Made by a program: the position numbers and the translations under genes. 64,000 bases of DNA from assembly GCA_002786025.1 (NCBI GenBank), contig NHNW01000010.1, positions 186,001 to 250,000 on the forward strand, written 5' to 3'. This DNA comes from Zasmidium citrigriseum (lineage: Eukaryota; Ascomycota; Dothideomycetes; Mycosphaerellales; Mycosphaerellaceae). Positions 9,909-19,605 of the stretch are shown here, piece after piece. Below the pieces are notes generated by a model. The model saw nothing but the letters and a program-made list of their open reading frames with translations. It was not told where the DNA came from and ran no database searches. Position 1 is the first letter of the stretch. Each line of letters opens with the position of its first letter.

Positions 9909-11794
9909 ATGGCCCGACATGACAGACTTCAATCCTCCACCAGGCTCGACATTGTGGCCATCATGCTCGACGGCAAGAAGCCTATATCTGCCTCGAAGCC
10001 CGTCGTCCGCGGACATGGCTCGCCGTGCGATTCACTGCTAACGCCCGACGACGAACAGCAACGAGGGATCAAAAACCGTGCAGCGATGTTTGGTGAGGTG
10101 CATGTAATTCCTCGAGGTAAGTGAATGGAAGTTGTAACCCAACTCGAGTCGTTGGAAAGCACCACTAACATGAGGGCAGTGGCCGTAAAGACACAGAAAG
10201 AGCATCTCCAGCACCCCGCCTTCCGCCAGCATGGCCAGCAGCAAAACACGCAAGCAAGCGCACTTGCCACGACGACGAAAGGGGCATGCTCGCCACGTTC
10301 TTCTCCTCCCAGACCTCGCCCTGCTTCACTCACGTTGCGGAGCACCAATGGCTACACCGCGCTGCCCAGCCCTGAACTGAAGCAGCGAATATGTGACGCC
10401 CGCACCGACCAATCTGCAACCGTCACTCAAGTCCCTGTCGACCAACGTGAACAGCTGCCGCCGACTCCGACCACTCCCTTCACCATGGGCAACAAGCCGT
10501 CGAGCCTCGCGGGGAGTCCGGTCCCCGACGACAAGTCACTGCGCAGTGTCGTGCGTCGCGAGTCCCGTCGTCCAGTATCCAGGAAGAGCTCCTTCAACCT
10601 GTTCAAGCGAGTCGACAGCAAGAGTCCGCTGCCCCGCGACCTCACCGCCAGTGTCATGTCCATGTTGCACCGCGAAGGGCACGAGCAAAGCGACAGCACC
10701 GCGACAGACGAAGATGGACTCGTCAGCGTTCCTACAGATCCTTTCTTCGACCAGCCAGATCAGTATGACGGCCGCTATCCTCCTGACATGTGCCCTAAGG
10801 TCCACTCAGCATCGACAATTACCATGACTGAAGAGAAGGCATGCATGCCCCTCAGCGCCTCAACCACCATTCGCGACTACAGGTCGACGGAGCAAAGCCC
10901 GGTGCAGAGCGCATTGGATGGCAGCGCACTCGACACGAAGGACCTGCCTCCTCTACCACCTCCCCAGAATGGCGTACTTTCGCCTGCTTCACCCACTCTT
11001 CCTGCACCGTCGCCTTTACCAGAGGACAGCCCGCACAAGTACGGCTTGAGAGATAAGATCGACTCGCCCGAAGTGCCAGAGCATCCAGAGAAGATCAACG
11101 TCACAAAGATGAGGCGCAAGAGCAGTGGTCTCGAGATATTCAATGTGCGCAGATCGATTCCATCATTGCCGTATTCACTGACCTTTTAAACAGGAAGCCA
11201 AGAGCCTTCAATCTGCGCAGTCATTCCTTAACGGCCTCAGCAACTCTCGACGCCGAGCAGAATCAGCGAACGACATGCGAGCAACTGACACCTCTGACGC
11301 GACTTGGACTACGACGACGACCGCTACTTCGAGGCCATCGTCGACACGCCCTTCTTCAGCCAAACCTCAGTCGATGTACCGCGATATTGAAGGTCGACGG
11401 AAAGGCCACAACTTCAAGTCCTCTGGCTTTGCCTACACCCGTCCGTTGACCCTCGCGCAAATAAAGTGTTACCGGAATCACAATCGACTGCTACCAAGCA
11501 GAAACAAGCATGCGCCTGTTGAATGTGCAGTCTGCCACATTGACGACGATGCAGATCACTTCAGTTGTAGCTGGTAGGTCGCAATCCCCTTGAGACGTTG
11601 GTCTTGATGCTGATGGATACAGGTGCGCCTTGCGTATGTGCAAATACTGTCGGAGTGACTTTGCAGAACGAGGCTTGAGCGCATTACGAGAGCGAATTCG
11701 AAAAGCAGAGCTGGGAGGAGCGGACGACTCTGCCAACAGCTCGATTGAGAGTCTTCAAGCACTTAGAAAGTCGAAGAGTACGAGTTTCGCATAG
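9909..11794 (+). CDS. Unknown protein with C-terminal six-cysteine zinc-like motif; 4 exons
   Basis: Exons 9909-10116, 10180-11144, 11194-11573, 11623-11794; introns of 63, 49 and 49 bp with donors GTAAGT, GTGCGC and GTAGGT. Total 1725 nt, 574 residues. The start sits in a good context (gccATGgc). Most of the protein is disordered, Ser/Pro-rich, with basic patches such as RRESRRPVSRKSSFNLFKR. The C-terminus has CX2C-X10-CX2C-X4-CX2C (CAVC, CSWC, CKYC) preceded by FKSSGFAYTRPLTLAQIKCYRNH, likely a small treble-clef or FYVE/RING-like zinc site. Intron 3 cuts inside the second CX2C, and splicing restores it exactly, which supports the model. No family name is recognised. A zinc-dependent protein- or lipid-binding role is plausible but unproven. 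Confidence 0.75.
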
Positions 11795-12395
11795 CTTCTG
11801 CGTGGTGGTAATGCATGGCTAATGAGAGCATGATACCGATGCTTGAGAAGATGTTCGCTGATGATTGACGGGTTTCTTGATGGCCAGGATACTGCATGGG
11901 AGGCATTATACCCGCTGTGACGAGCAGCTCGAATGTATGTATTGTAGAGTATCCCGATAATGTCTTTGACGATGATGATGAGAAAGAAGAGATGGTTCGG
12001 AATTCGACCGAAGGCATTCACTTCTCTTTGCCTCGCATTTCGTATAGACAGCGTATGGATCGCACCGCTGCAGGGATCGCCGCGTCTCGATCCTGTGGCT
12101 TGGGCCCTATCGAACTAGCCGCCTCGACGCTTCCATTGAATGTTGCTGCCTCAACAATGGCGACTTTTGCACCGCCGGCCTGCATTGCGTCGCCCAGGAA
12201 CATTGCATTGAGCCAATGCGATGTGCCAGGCGCCAGGGATCTGACCTTTCTGCCGGCCGTTAACCTCAGCTGCGGCACGGTGCTCGCAAACGCGTACGAC
12301 CGAAACGAAGGTTAGAGCGCAGTACTTAACATTGGCTATCCCTTCCACCATCATGCCATAGAAGTGCTCGAGCGAGTTCAAGCATTTCCTACGAC
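11795..12395. other. Intergenic, 600 bp, no convincing gene
   Basis: A 139-codon frame on the + strand and overlapping antisense frames exist here, but their composition is not protein-like and no domain is visible. It probably holds the 3' end of the upstream transcript and the promoter of the DUF2985 gene. Confidence 0.35.
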
Positions 12396-13874
12396 ATGGC
12401 AAATTCGACGCCTACATCGCCCGTGACGGGCAGCAATAATCCAGGACGCAGGTAGGAGACATTGGCCGAGCGATCCTCAATGGTGTGCTAACATTGCGAC
12501 AGACGTGGAACTTCCGTCTCCAGTGTCGCCTCTGCCGTCGCGTCGGCCACTGAGAACATTCTCAGTCGAGATTTACCTCCTGGATTCTTCGCTGCCACTG
12601 CAGAAGCGACGAGCAAAGCACCGACTCTTGGCGAGATTAGAAGCAGTGGTCTGGGAGATGCCGAAAGCAGGAGAAGTCAAAGTCAAACCAGAGGATCAAG
12701 ACGACAATCGCGGGGATCGAGAGACACAGCAGAGAGGCCGAGTCAAGAGCACAATCTCAATCGAAGGAGCACCGGACTTGAAGCATTCCCAGCCTTGAGC
12801 GAGGAACCCACGAACGTTAGCAGCGAGGACTCGACTCAGAGGGAGACGAAGCCACTGGTGGAGCAGGAAGAAATACCGACCGCTGGGCAAGGAGCTGGAC
12901 AGGTTGGATCCGTGCAAGATGGGTCACAGGATGTGAAGCATCTGGGTCGTGACAAGAAGGTCTACACATCTGGCTACATCCCACCTCCCAAGCTACCCTG
13001 GTCGACATCTACGGCAATTGCGCTGAAGGCGTTCTGGAAATGGTTTTTGACTCCCTTTGGATTCCTGGTCACCATCTATGGACTTAACATCGTTGCTTGG
13101 GGCGGCATGCTGTTTCTCCTGCTTTGCAACGCCAGTCCTGCGATGTGCTGGACCTCTGATGGCAATGGAGGCAAATTCTTCGACTGCAACGACATCAACA
13201 GCCCACGCAGGAAATGGATTGAGGTGGATTCCCAAATCCTGAATGCACTCTTCTGCGTCACTGGATTCGGATTGGCTCCATGGCGATTTAGGGATCTCTA
13301 CTATATCCTGAGCTTCCGCCTGACGAGCGAACGAAAGTCAGGCAAGTCGAAGAAGATGCTGGGACTTCGAAAACTGGCTGGCCATTATCGCGGATGGTTT
13401 CGCTTGCCATCATCTGACACCTTGGGCGCAACGACCGAGGGCGAAATCGAAGCGCTGGAGAATGACTTGAGGATACCCCTACCCATCTCTAAGCGGCCGG
13501 ACGACCCACTGACCGGCGTCCGTGCTGTGCCCACTTCTTTGTGGAAGGTGGACTTCTTCATTTGGTGCCAGATCTGGAACACGATCTTCCAGTGCTGTCT
13601 CGCGGGCTTCATGTGGGGCATGAACAGATTCGATAGACCGTCTTGGTCGACTGGCCTATTCGTAGCACTTGCGTGCATCGTCGCTGGGATTGGAGGCTTA
13701 GCCAGTTATATTGAGGGCCGCAGGGTCAAACGAGTAGAAGGTGTGTTGCCTTCACCAGCTGTTCAAGAGGCCCTGCGACAGACGGAAGACGTAGAGCTCG
13801 GTCTTCAGCAGACGCGGACGGGGCATGAGTCGATTCATGTTGGAGATCATGATAAGGGCAAGGCAATGCCTTGA
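12396..13874 (+). CDS. DUF2985-family integral membrane protein; 2 exons
   Basis: Exons 12396-12451 and 12503-13874, intron 51 bp (GTAGGA donor, GCTAAC branch, GACAG acceptor); 475 residues. The long frame alone starts at a TTG, so the upstream 18-codon exon (MANSTPTSPVTGS...) supplies the real ATG. After a disordered N-terminus of about 180 residues, TM helices are seen at FGFLVTIYGLNIVAWGGMLFLLL, QILNALFCVTGFGLAPW, FFIWCQIWNTIFQCCLAGFMWG and GLFVALACIVAGIGGLASY. The segment RKWIEVDSQILNALF...APWRFRDLYYI is typical of fungal DUF2985 proteins. The function of this family is unknown; membrane location is seen directly from hydrophobicity. Confidence 0.85.
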
Positions 13875-14292
13875 CGACAGTGTACGGTTTACGATTTGAT
13901 TACGATGATTGTTAGCGAAGGCGCTGGGGAGTTGAACCGACTGTAGCTGGCATGCTTTAGAGTCAAGTCCAGGCTACATGGTGGAAGGGCGGTCGACGGT
14001 CAAATTTGGCCCTCCAAGTTAGTGCTTTCAGCCTCACTGCAGGCAAGAATGAGAATCCGTCCATTTCTCCTGCTGTTTTCCCGTTACACAAGCATGTGTC
14101 AGGCGCTGCAATCAGAAGCTCCATTTAACCGGTTTTATCCAGGTTTGGCATGTGGGGCGCGCTGATGCGAACTTGTGTCGACCTTCCGTCAACTTGCGCC
14201 TAAGATAATGCAGGGCCGCTCAAAAGGCTGTCGCAAGTCTCTGCTTAATCTCTACTGAAGAACTTTCCAACAACTCAAAGATCTCGTCCAAT
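13875..14292 (+). promoter_or_regulatory. Upstream region of the xylulose kinase gene
   Basis: 418 bp between tandem genes. A single GTGGGG at 14152-14157 fits the SYGGRG consensus bound by the carbon-repression factor CreA, but one copy of so short a motif is weak evidence. I did not see a GGCTAA-type XlnR site. The remaining sequence shows nothing distinctive. Confidence 0.25.
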
Positions 14293-16151
14293 ATGGCAGA
14301 CAGCGGGCCTCTATACATGGCAAGCAACATTCACTCACCATCAAATCCGAGAGAAGCTAACACATTTCAGGGCTTTGACCTCTCGACTCAACAACTCAAA
14401 GGTGCACTTGCCCGCTACAGAAAAGATCGACGAGGCACTGATTTCTCGCAGGCATTGTCGTCGACTCCAACCTCAAATTGATCCACGAAGCGAAAGTCGA
14501 CTTCGACGCAGACCTGAAGCAGAAGTATGGAATTGAGAAAGGAGTCCTCACGAACCCTTCAGAAGGCGAGGTCTTCGCACCACCGGCAATGTGGCTCGAG
14601 GCAGTCGACTTGGTCCTGGATCGACTGAAGAATGCTGGCCTTGACTTTGGACGTGTGAAGGGCATTTCTGGCGCTGGTATGCAACATGGGACTGTGTTCT
14701 GGTCCAAAGACGCGGAGAATCTACTCGCCAATCTCGACGCTGGGAAGACCCTGGTTGAGCAATTGGAGCCCGGAAGCAAAGGAGAGAGAAGAGGAGCATT
14801 CGCTCACCCTATGAGCCCCAACTGGCAGGATGCGAGTACCCAGAAGCAATGCGACGCTTTCGACTCTGAGCTCGGCGACCCGGAGACGTTGGCACAGGTG
14901 ACTGGCAGCAAGGCACATCATCGGTTCAGTGGACCGCAGATTTTGCGATATCGAACCAAGTACCCTTCTCACTACGAAGAAACGGCGAGAATCTCGCTGG
15001 TCTCGTCATTCCTGGCGTCCGTCTTTCTGGGCAAAGTAGCTCCTATCGACATAAGCGACGTTACTGGCATGAACCTATGGCATGTCAGCAAGGGTGCATG
15101 GCATGAGCAGCTGCTCGCACTTGCTACCGGTGGCAAAGACGGAGTCGAGGAACTGAAGAAGAAACTGGGCCATGTCCCCGAGGACGGCGGCGGTGCTTTT
15201 GGGGCCGTCAGCAAGTACTTCGTGCAGCGCTACGGATTCGCGAAAGACTGCAGCATCATCCCCTTCACTGGCGACAACCCGTCGACCATCCTCGCCCTAC
15301 CACTACGCCCCTCAGACGCAATGGTCTCCCTCGGCACCAGCACGACTTTCCTCATGAGCACCCCCGAATACCTCCCCGATCCAGCGTACCACTTCATGAA
15401 CCACCCAACAACACCCGGCCTCTACATGTTCATGCTCTGCTACAAGAACGGCGGTCTCGCCCGCGAGCAAGTCCGCGACCAACTCAACAAACAAAACAAC
15501 GCCAGTCCAAACGACTGGGAAACCTTCAACTCGACCGCGCTCGCTACGAAACCTGTCTCCCAGACATCTTCTTCGTCCGACATGCGCCTAGGCTTGTACT
15601 TTCCTCGTCCAGAAATCGTCCCCAACTTACCTTCTGGCCAATGGCGCTACAACTACGACCCACAGTCTTCGACTCTGAAGGAAGTCCCCTCCGACTTCAT
15701 CCCAGACGACGCCCGCAACATCGTGGAGTCCCAGATGCTCTCCCTTCGTCTACGTTCACAGAACCTCGTCAAGCCAGAGAAAGACCCCAAGACCGGCGAG
15801 CAACTCCCCGCCCAGCCGCGAAGAGTGTATCTCGTCGGCGGTGGGTCCGCAAATCCCGCCATCGCGAAGATTTGCAGCGAGGTCCTGGGCAGTGTCGAGG
15901 GCGTGTACAAGCTAGACATCGGCGGCAATGCTTGTGCTCTCGGCGCGGCGTATAAAGCGGTCTGGGGCTGTGAGAGAAAGGCTGGCGAGACGTTCGAGGA
16001 GTTGATCGGTGGTCGGTGGGACGAGGCGGCCTTTGTGAAGAAGATCGCAGATGGATATACAAAGGGCGTCTTCGAGACCTATGGCGAAGCAGTCAAGGGT
16101 TTCGATAAGCTTGAGAAGTTAGCCCTCCAGCAAGCCGCAGGACAGAAGTGA
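14293..16151 (+). CDS. D-xylulose kinase; 3 exons, first intron GC-AG
   Basis: Exons 14293-14319, 14371-14401, 14452-16151; 585 residues. Exon 1 encodes only MADSGPLYM; joining gives [11 protein letters not shown], the phosphate-1 motif of FGGY carbohydrate kinases, then [16 protein letters not shown]. Intron 1 begins GCAAGC, not GT, and ends TTTCAG with branch GCTAAC. Other family motifs are [36 protein letters not shown] and the ATP-binding [13 protein letters not shown]. The enzyme phosphorylates D-xylulose to xylulose 5-phosphate, feeding pentose catabolism into the pentose phosphate pathway. Length fits fungal xylulokinases (about 570-600). Cytosolic by family. Confidence 0.93.
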
Positions 16152-16604
16152 TCAGTATGCAGAATGGTGAACAGGGAAAAGCAATCGTGACAATCGAAAA
16201 CCCAAAGCTCCTGATAGTGTGTACGCACGTAATGACAGTGTCGTAAAGTGAAAATCATACTCCCTTTCAAAGCCCCTTTCCTCCATGTGACAATCTGATA
16301 CCATTCTCCCTCCAGCTTCAATCTTTGCCTCCTTTCATGACCTCTGGCTCCGTTTCTCCCACTCCACTCTCCGATCCTCACTCCGCCCCCATCCCTTTCT
16401 CCCGTCATTGACTGCTCGGTTGCAGCTTTGGTGGCTCAGGTGGCCCAGGTGTGACTGTGTGTTAGGTGCCTCCATTCGATGCAGGACCAGGACGCCAGGT
16501 ATGCGTCTTTTGCAAACCAGTAATTGCGGGTATATTGAGATCATTCATCCATTAGAAGACTCATTCGTTGGGTTAGTTCAAGTGGCTGCGCCTCCTATTC
16601 GATT
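16152..16604. other. Convergent 3' intergenic region
   Basis: 453 bp between the stop codons of xylulose kinase (+) and the PIN-RGG gene (-). Presumably both 3' UTRs. No gene or structured RNA was recognised. Confidence 0.3.
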
Positions 16605-18020
16605 TCACGTTGGGACCCAGAGCTTGCGGCCGCCTCGAGCCCCATGGAATCCGCCCCTTGGATCAGGTCTGACAAAGCTGTTTGGATCGATTGCCGGGGC
16701 TGTAGCGTTCGCGACCGCGTGGGCATTGGAGAATCCACCACGCCCGGATCCACGACCTCCACGGAAGTTGCCACGAGGATTGCCCCGCGGTCCTCCTCGT
16801 GGAGCAAACGGCAGAGGATGATTTGCACGTGGCGAACCGCGCTGCTTAGTTGGCTGGTTACCGCGAGGCGATTTTGGTGCTCCGTTGGGGACGTCCACAA
16901 CTCCAGCACCTTTGGGAGGTGGGCCACGGCCGAAAGCGTTCGGGTCGATGACGTTGGACTCCTGGTTGTGCAGCATTGCAGCTGGTGCCTTTGGGGGTGA
17001 TGGTTTGAAGACAACTTCTTCACCATCGTCGTCGTCCTTCTCCGCGTTATCAGGGGAGCCCGCGGTCACGTTCTGGTTCTCGCGAGCGAGTAAGGCTTGG
17101 CGGTTCTTGAAATCGCGGTCCTCCCTTCCGACGGCTTCGCGGAGCTGCTCCAATCGCTTGGTCTTGATGTCGAAGCCCTTGGCAAAATTGACCTTCCTCG
17201 GATCGTTGCACAGGAAAATGAAGGATTCGAGAGCAGCGACGGGGTCAGTCTCCTGGTGAATACGCCAGAGTATGTAGTTGAAGAGAGGTTGCAAAGATTG
17301 AGGAACGCTGGCGCTCGAAGACTGCGGGCGGCTGTTGGAAGCAGCGAGGGATCTCATCCGCTGGACGGGAGAGGCGGCGACTTTGGCGGGACTCGTAGGT
17401 GGTGATACCGGGCTCATGCTCGATCGCATGCTCTTAATCGAGGAGGGCGAGACTGAGCGGACGGAGTCGGTGCCGGCTGAACTCACAGAAGCTTTCAAGT
17501 TAGCTTCAGACAAGGCAGGCTTGCCAGCGCTCTCTTCGTAGGTATGGTTCGACTCGAGGTCCTGCTCGATGTCGTGGTCGTTCTCAGAGAACAGTGTACG
17601 AGGGACTGCAAACCGCTCAACTTCAGCCCATCTCTCGTATGTCTCGTCAGCGCCTTGTAGCGTGACGACGTTCGGGTATTTGGTGGTGGCCTCGTCGAGC
17701 CACTGCAAGGTCTCGCGAACATCCTCAGCATGGCGGTTCTTGCCACCCTTCTGGCGGCTCAACTCCTCGAGCGCTGGCACATGTTAGCCCTCAATCACGG
17801 CAACATCGATGTCATACGCACCGTGCAAGGGCACAAAGAGGCGGATCTGTCCGTTCTTAACCCATTGCCGAATGCCGTTCCTCGTGCTCTTCTTGACGCC
17901 GGCGACTAAGGCGGAGTCGTCGACGATGCAGTTGAAGATCTTCCGGGTCGGACGTGTGCCGGCGGGACGAGTCTGCGGGTTGGCGTTATGCTGCGACGCT
18001 GGGCGCGGTCGAGTACGCAT
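16605..18020 (-). CDS. PIN-like domain protein with C-terminal RGG/RG repeats; 2 exons
   Basis: Exons (reverse) 18020-17822 and 17773-16605, intron 48 bp (donor GTGCGT, branch GCTAAC, acceptor GCCAG); 455 residues. The splice joins KIFNCIVDDSALVAGVKKS to RLFVPLHALEELSRQKGG, giving the beginning of a PIN-like nuclease fold (acidic VDDS, then conserved E in LEEL). Residues 60-110 continue with ETLQWLDEATTKYPNVVTLQG and ERWAEVERFAVP. A Ser/Pro-rich linker follows, then a helical block (LQPLFNYILWRIHQETDPVAALESFIFLCND). The C-terminus has RGG/RGN/RGS repeats typical of RNA binding. A role in mRNA decay or RNA surveillance is inferred from the domain pair only; catalytic competence is unverified. 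Confidence 0.75.
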
Positions 18021-18508
18021 CTTGGCGGCCGGTTGGGCGGGCGGAGGTGGTGGTGTCTGCGGGGTGTGAGATGGTGTTGAGAGAAGCGACAGTCAAAATC
18101 GAGCAAGCAAGCAACGTGCGGTGTATTATGAATGTGGTGGTGCGGGGCGAGCGATAAAGGGCGAGCGCACCGTGGTGACCATGGCGTTCATGAATTCAAT
18201 GTCGGAGGTGGTGGTGCCTTCCATTCACTTCACTGCATTGATCGGTCTTTCTATGGGTGGCCAGCAACGGCGCCGGCGATGGGAGCTTTCATGCTCTTGC
18301 GGTTTTCGGAGGCATAGACGGCGGGTAGGCGCGGGCGCATGGTCGTCGCTGGTGATTTCGAGAGTGTGTAGCACATCGCCAAACTCGGCTTGCCGATGCC
18401 CATCGATATCCGAGTCACGGACCATGCGGGTGTTTCCGAGCCGCTAGTCGTGGAGTCAAATCCCACTTCTCTTCCCTTTCCTCTCTTGCCTTTTCTTCTT
18501 CTTCAACA
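18021..18508. promoter_or_regulatory. Divergent promoter region with CT-rich tract before the SDR gene
   Basis: 488 bp between divergent PIN-RGG and SDR starts. Bases 18461-18506 are almost pure pyrimidine (tcttccctttcctctcttgc in the middle), immediately upstream of the SDR ATG. CT-rich tracts just 5' of the start are a common feature of filamentous-fungal core promoters and transcription start regions. No TATA box was seen. Confidence 0.45.
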
Positions 18509-19234
18509 ATGCCCACCATCTTGATTACCGGCGCGGCCAGTGGTCTCGGCGCTGCTTTTCTCGAGAGATATCAACAGGATCCACAGAACAGCATCATTGC
18601 GGTTGATCGCGAGACTGTCACGACCTCCAGCCCTAGGACACAGTTTCACGTCGTGGATGTGAGCTCCCAGGTTTCCATCGACACATTGGCCAGCAATTTG
18701 CAAAGCCATCCTATCGACTTGGTCATACACAGCGCCGGTGTTCGAGGTCTTGTGGAAGCGGTGCATGAACAGAAGCCGGACGATGTACCAGCTTGCGAGA
18801 CCATCGAGGTGATGGATCTGGAAACATTGATTCGTACATTTCACATCAACGCGGCCGGCACGTTTATGCTCGTTCGAGTGCTTCTCCCCAATCTTCGATT
18901 GAGTAAGAATGCCAAAGTGGTCGTCATGTCTTCTCGAATGGGGAGCGTTGGCAACAATCAACTTCCAAATAAAGCTGCCGGTAGTGCTTATGCCTATAGA
19001 GCTTCAAAGGCAGCTGTCAATACGATCATTCGATCATTTGCTGCCGATGTGCCAGAGGTGACATTTGTGTTGTGCCACCCTGGACGCGTGGAGACCAACT
19101 TGGTGAGGAGTAAAGAGGAGGGAGCCATCACTCCAGAGGAGAGCATCAATGACATGCTTCCACTGATAAGCAAATGGAGCCATAGTGACAGCGGGAAGTT
19201 CTATGATCGTTTCGGCGAAGTGATTGAGTGGTAG
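18509..19234 (+). CDS. Short-chain dehydrogenase/reductase (SDR)
   Basis: 241 residues, single exon, ATG at 18509. The N-terminal Rossmann motif ILITGAASGLGAAF binds NAD(P)H. VIHSAGVRG is the NAG-equivalent. MSSRMGSVG supplies the catalytic serine region and YAYRASKAAVN is the YxxxK active site. HPGRVETNL follows in the position of the PG motif. Length is that of a classical SDR. It resembles C-factor/sniffer-like SDRs; the substrate cannot be read from the sequence. There is no signal peptide, so it is cytosolic by inference. Confidence 0.92.
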   Translation: MPTILITGAASGLGAAFLERYQQDPQNSIIAVDRETVTTSSPRTQFHVVDVSSQVSIDTLASNLQSHPIDLVIHSAGVRGLVEAVHEQKPDDVPACETIEVMDLETLIRTFHINAAGTFMLVRVLLPNLRLSKNAKVVVMSSRMGSVGNNQLPNKAAGSAYAYRASKAAVNTIIRSFAADVPEVTFVLCHPGRVETNLVRSKEEGAITPEESINDMLPLISKWSHSDSGKFYDRFGEVIEW

Positions 19235-19605
19235 CAGCAGCACTACGAATAGACATAGATATAGGACATATATGGCATATGTAGAAGACGAACAAACATC
19301 TGCTCTTGTTAGCTGAATTCGCTAAACTCATATTCCAACACACATGACACATCGAGCATTTCGAGCAGGAGAAACTTATTGCACTAACGCACGTGAAGAG
19401 TTTTGACGTGAATGTCGAATGGAGTGTCGGCTACGGAACAGGCCGAGGGTCTGGATGTGGGGCTTGCGCTTCGCTCTCCACGCCTCCGCTTCTCGAGAAT
19501 GCTCATGGGTGGAGACCGACGTAACGACACTTCCAGGAAGAGGAGGAAACAGCAGACAGACAGCAGACGACATTCTCTCTGTGGACAGCGTTGCCGTCTG
19601 CGCCA
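19235..19605. other. Intergenic, 370 bp
   Basis: Between the SDR gene and the transcription factor ATG. Some + strand frames run through it into the first TF exon but not in the frame that encodes the zinc cluster. It most likely holds the SDR 3' UTR and the TF promoter or leader. Confidence 0.3.

Noticed and set aside
11896..12315. 139-codon frame between two genes
   Set aside because: No protein-like pattern and an equally open antisense frame; left as intergenic.
12795..12797. TTG start of the DUF2985 frame
   Set aside because: An upstream exon with ATG at 12396 joins in frame across a canonical intron.
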